Assembly (NCBI GenBank): GCA_017408535.1
Contig: JAFQUL010000128.1
Coordinates: forward strand, 1-15,559
Direction: 5' to 3'
Origin: Clostridia bacterium
GTDB taxonomy: Bacteria > Bacillota > Clostridia > Oscillospirales > CAG-272
Length of the DNA stretch: 15,559 nt
Shown here: positions 14,313 through 15,559 of the stretch, one piece after another
Position numbering within the stretch: position 1 is the first letter of the stretch
Layout of the letters: each line of letters starts with the position of its first letter
Position numbers and translations under genes: made by a program
Notes under the pieces: generated by a model
Seen by the model: only the letters and a program-made list of their open reading frames with translations
What the model was told of the DNA's origin: nothing
Database searches by the model: none

Positions 14313-14325
14313 TATTTTTACTCCT

Positions 14326-14616
14326 TTAGCTTTCAATTTTCCAGGTTTTGACCTCTGAATAGATCTTTTCGATAAATGAATTTCCTTTCAGAGTCCTGTA
14401 TGCGTCGTAAAGCAGTACGAAATTTTCGTATTCGTACTGTCTTACAGATCTTGTGTCCTTGTGACGGTAGTATATTCTGAGCATCTCACTGCGGAGCTGG
14501 CATTTTACCCCCTCCTTCAGTCTGCTGACCGAGAGAAACACCGGAATTATCATACCCAGTATCACCCCGGCCTCTCCTATGAGAGCAAGTACGGTGCTAA
14601 TAGATATCTGTTCCAC
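14326..14616 (-). CDS. Small phage membrane protein of the lysis module
   Basis: 96 residues, with one N-terminal membrane helix (about 5-31) followed by a charged helical region containing LKEGVKCQLRSEMLRIYYRH, YENFVLLYDAYRTLKGN and FIEKIYSEVK. The layout, a hydrophobic start, then a short helix with R.....Y, an EN..L...Y..L.GN segment and a short tail, is typical of small proteins found just upstream of holins in Firmicute prophages. I do not know a tested function; accessory holin or XhlA-like anchor is a guess. It starts with GTG at 14616, with AGGTGG overlapping the stop of the tail gene, 9 bp away. It ends 13 bp before the holin start. Confidence 0.75.
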   Translation of the reverse strand: MEQISISTVLALIGEAGVILGMIIPVFLSVSRLKEGVKCQLRSEMLRIYYRHKDTRSVRQYEYENFVLLYDAYRTLKGNSFIEKIYSEVKTWKIES

Positions 14617-14625
14617 AGAGCCACC

Positions 14626-15559
14626 TCACAGTGTTCTCATAAACGCTTCTATCTGCGGAGCGATCCGCTGATATCCCGCAAGGGTAAGATGCTTGCCGTC
14701 TGTGTAGAATTTACCCAGTGTGTTTGCCTCGTCTGCCGCAAGAGAACTGTCGTAGTGAAGAGACAGATTCGGATTAAGGGGACATTCATTCCAGAGATCA
14801 AGAACGGGTATTCCCCATTTACGGCAGACCTCTGCGGCTCGGTCAAAGAACCTTCTGGAGAGATTGTCCTCCCCACTGTAGCTCGATGAGACCCCCATTT
14901 TCTGAGGAATAACATATCCGATCTTAGCCGCAGGAAAGGCGGTAATTATTTGATACACAAGAGCTTCAAAGGCGGCGGTAAAGTCGGTGGCAGAGACGGA
15001 AGGAGAGTAACCGCTGTGAGAGAATACTCCGAGACCGTTCTCTGACAGAAGCTCTCCGTCGTTAAAGCCGCCCTCGAATATAACGTAGTCTGCCCCCGGA
15101 TGGGCGGTGAGTGCCTCCTCCACCTGAGAGGACAACCGACAGCTTTGGTCTATTCCGTCGGCATGAACGACCGTAGCGCCGTCCCTGCCGAAATTCTGCC
15201 AGGTCATATTGTTGTCTCTTCCGATAATACCGCCCCAGCCGTATCCGAATTCCCCGGCATCGGCGGGAACTGTCTTCCCTGCACAGAGCGAGTCGCCGAG
15301 GAAAACAGCAGTCTTCCCTTTGAGCCTGTCGGTGCTTTCTTCTATACTTAGGGCAGAAACAGCTCTCACCGTTACAGCAGCAGAGCCGTCGTAGACCTGG
15401 TCTCCTATGGTAAGAGAATATGGACTCGGGAGCTTTTGGGGGATATCACTTGTTTTTGCGAGGGTAGTGACGTAATGTCCCCAGCTGTCGTCCGACAGAT
15501 TTCCGTAAAGCTCAATAATATAGAACTTGCTGTTTCGCATGAATATATTTGAGCAAAAA
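14626..15559 (-). CDS. Phage tail/baseplate protein with C-terminal SGNH (GDSL) hydrolase domain, 5' end outside window
   Basis: The frame is open to the window edge with no stop or ribosome binding site before the first ATG (15540), so the true start lies beyond. Counting from that ATG, residues ~35-60 (LPSPYSLTIGDQVYDGSAAVTV) match the KLPNPHKLTFTGAV..YDGSAAVTV linker found in many Firmicute phage tail-tip proteins. The SGNH hydrolase follows: GDSL (82-85, nucleophile S84), NFGRDGA (117-122), GGFND (157-161) and DGKH (281-284). Such domains remove acyl groups from polysaccharides, so it may modify capsule or wall glycans at infection. First of four collinear phage genes. Confidence 0.85.
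   Translation of the reverse strand, partial: FCSNIFMRNSKFYIIELYGNLSDDSWGHYVTTLAKTSDIPQKLPSPYSLTIGDQVYDGSAAVTVRAVSALSIEESTDRLKGKTAVFLGDSLCAGKTVPADAGEFGYGWGGIIGRDNNMTWQNFGRDGATVVHADGIDQSCRLSSQVEEALTAHPGADYVIFEGGFNDGELLSENGLGVFSHSGYSPSVSATDFTAAFEALVYQIITAFPAAKIGYVIPQKMGVSSSYSGEDNLSRRFFDRAAEVCRKWGIPVLDLWNECPLNPNLSLHYDSSLAADEANTLGKFYTDGKHLTLAGYQRIAPQIEAFMRTL

Noticed and set aside
15523..15540. ATG at 15540 as the true start of the tail/SGNH gene
   Set aside because: No ribosome binding site upstream and the frame stays open to the window edge; the N-terminal sequence reads as the inside of a tail protein.

Overview
The window looks like the chromosome of a Gram-positive Firmicute of class Clostridia, most likely a gut-type Oscillospirales/Ruminococcaceae relative; the genus cannot be told from sequence alone. 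The reasons are AGGAGG-type ribosome binding sites, several near-perfect sigma-A promoters, and Firmicute-type MnmM (YtqB), NrnA, VanY carboxypeptidase and SPP1-type holin genes. There is no rRNA, tRNA, CRISPR array, transposase or integrase.

Left part (1-7.5 kb), a sugar-catabolism island. The DNA-binding end of an AraC-family regulator (cut by the window edge) is followed on the + strand by three tandem, very similar Gfo/Idh/MocA NAD-dependent oxidoreductases. Facing them on the - strand are fucU (RbsD/FucU mutarotase) and two tandem GH4 alpha-galactosidase (MelA-type) paralogues. A bidirectional terminator separates the two convergent blocks. The fucU promoter is a perfect TTGACA-17-TATAAT, overlain by an inverted repeat and a cre-like site. 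The two main enzyme families here both use NAD for sugar redox chemistry (GH4 oxidises C3 during hydrolysis), so the island may be a redox-based glycoside-processing module. Its substrate is unknown and no transporter is visible.

Middle (7.5-10.7 kb), a + strand housekeeping operon: rbfA, nrnA, truB and pgeF, tightly packed (8-nt and 4-nt overlaps, then a 6-nt gap) and ended by a strong bidirectional terminator. rbfA is not preceded by infB as it commonly is. A near-consensus + strand promoter lies beyond fucU and could make an RNA antisense to fucU that runs on into rbfA.

Right-middle (10.7-12.85 kb), - strand: mnmM (tRNA wobble-uridine methyltransferase) followed by a membrane-anchored VanY-type D,D-carboxypeptidase, driven by a perfect sigma-A promoter.

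Right end (12.85-15.56 kb), the end of a prophage or phage-derived module on the - strand: a tail/baseplate protein with a C-terminal SGNH hydrolase domain (open at the window edge), a small membrane protein, an SPP1-type holin and an Amidase_3 endolysin with two C-terminal repeats. Between the endolysin and the host gene mnmM is about 150 bp of dense secondary structure (a three-way junction plus three further hairpins). It is not explained by any gene and is the best candidate in the window for an undescribed element or RNA.
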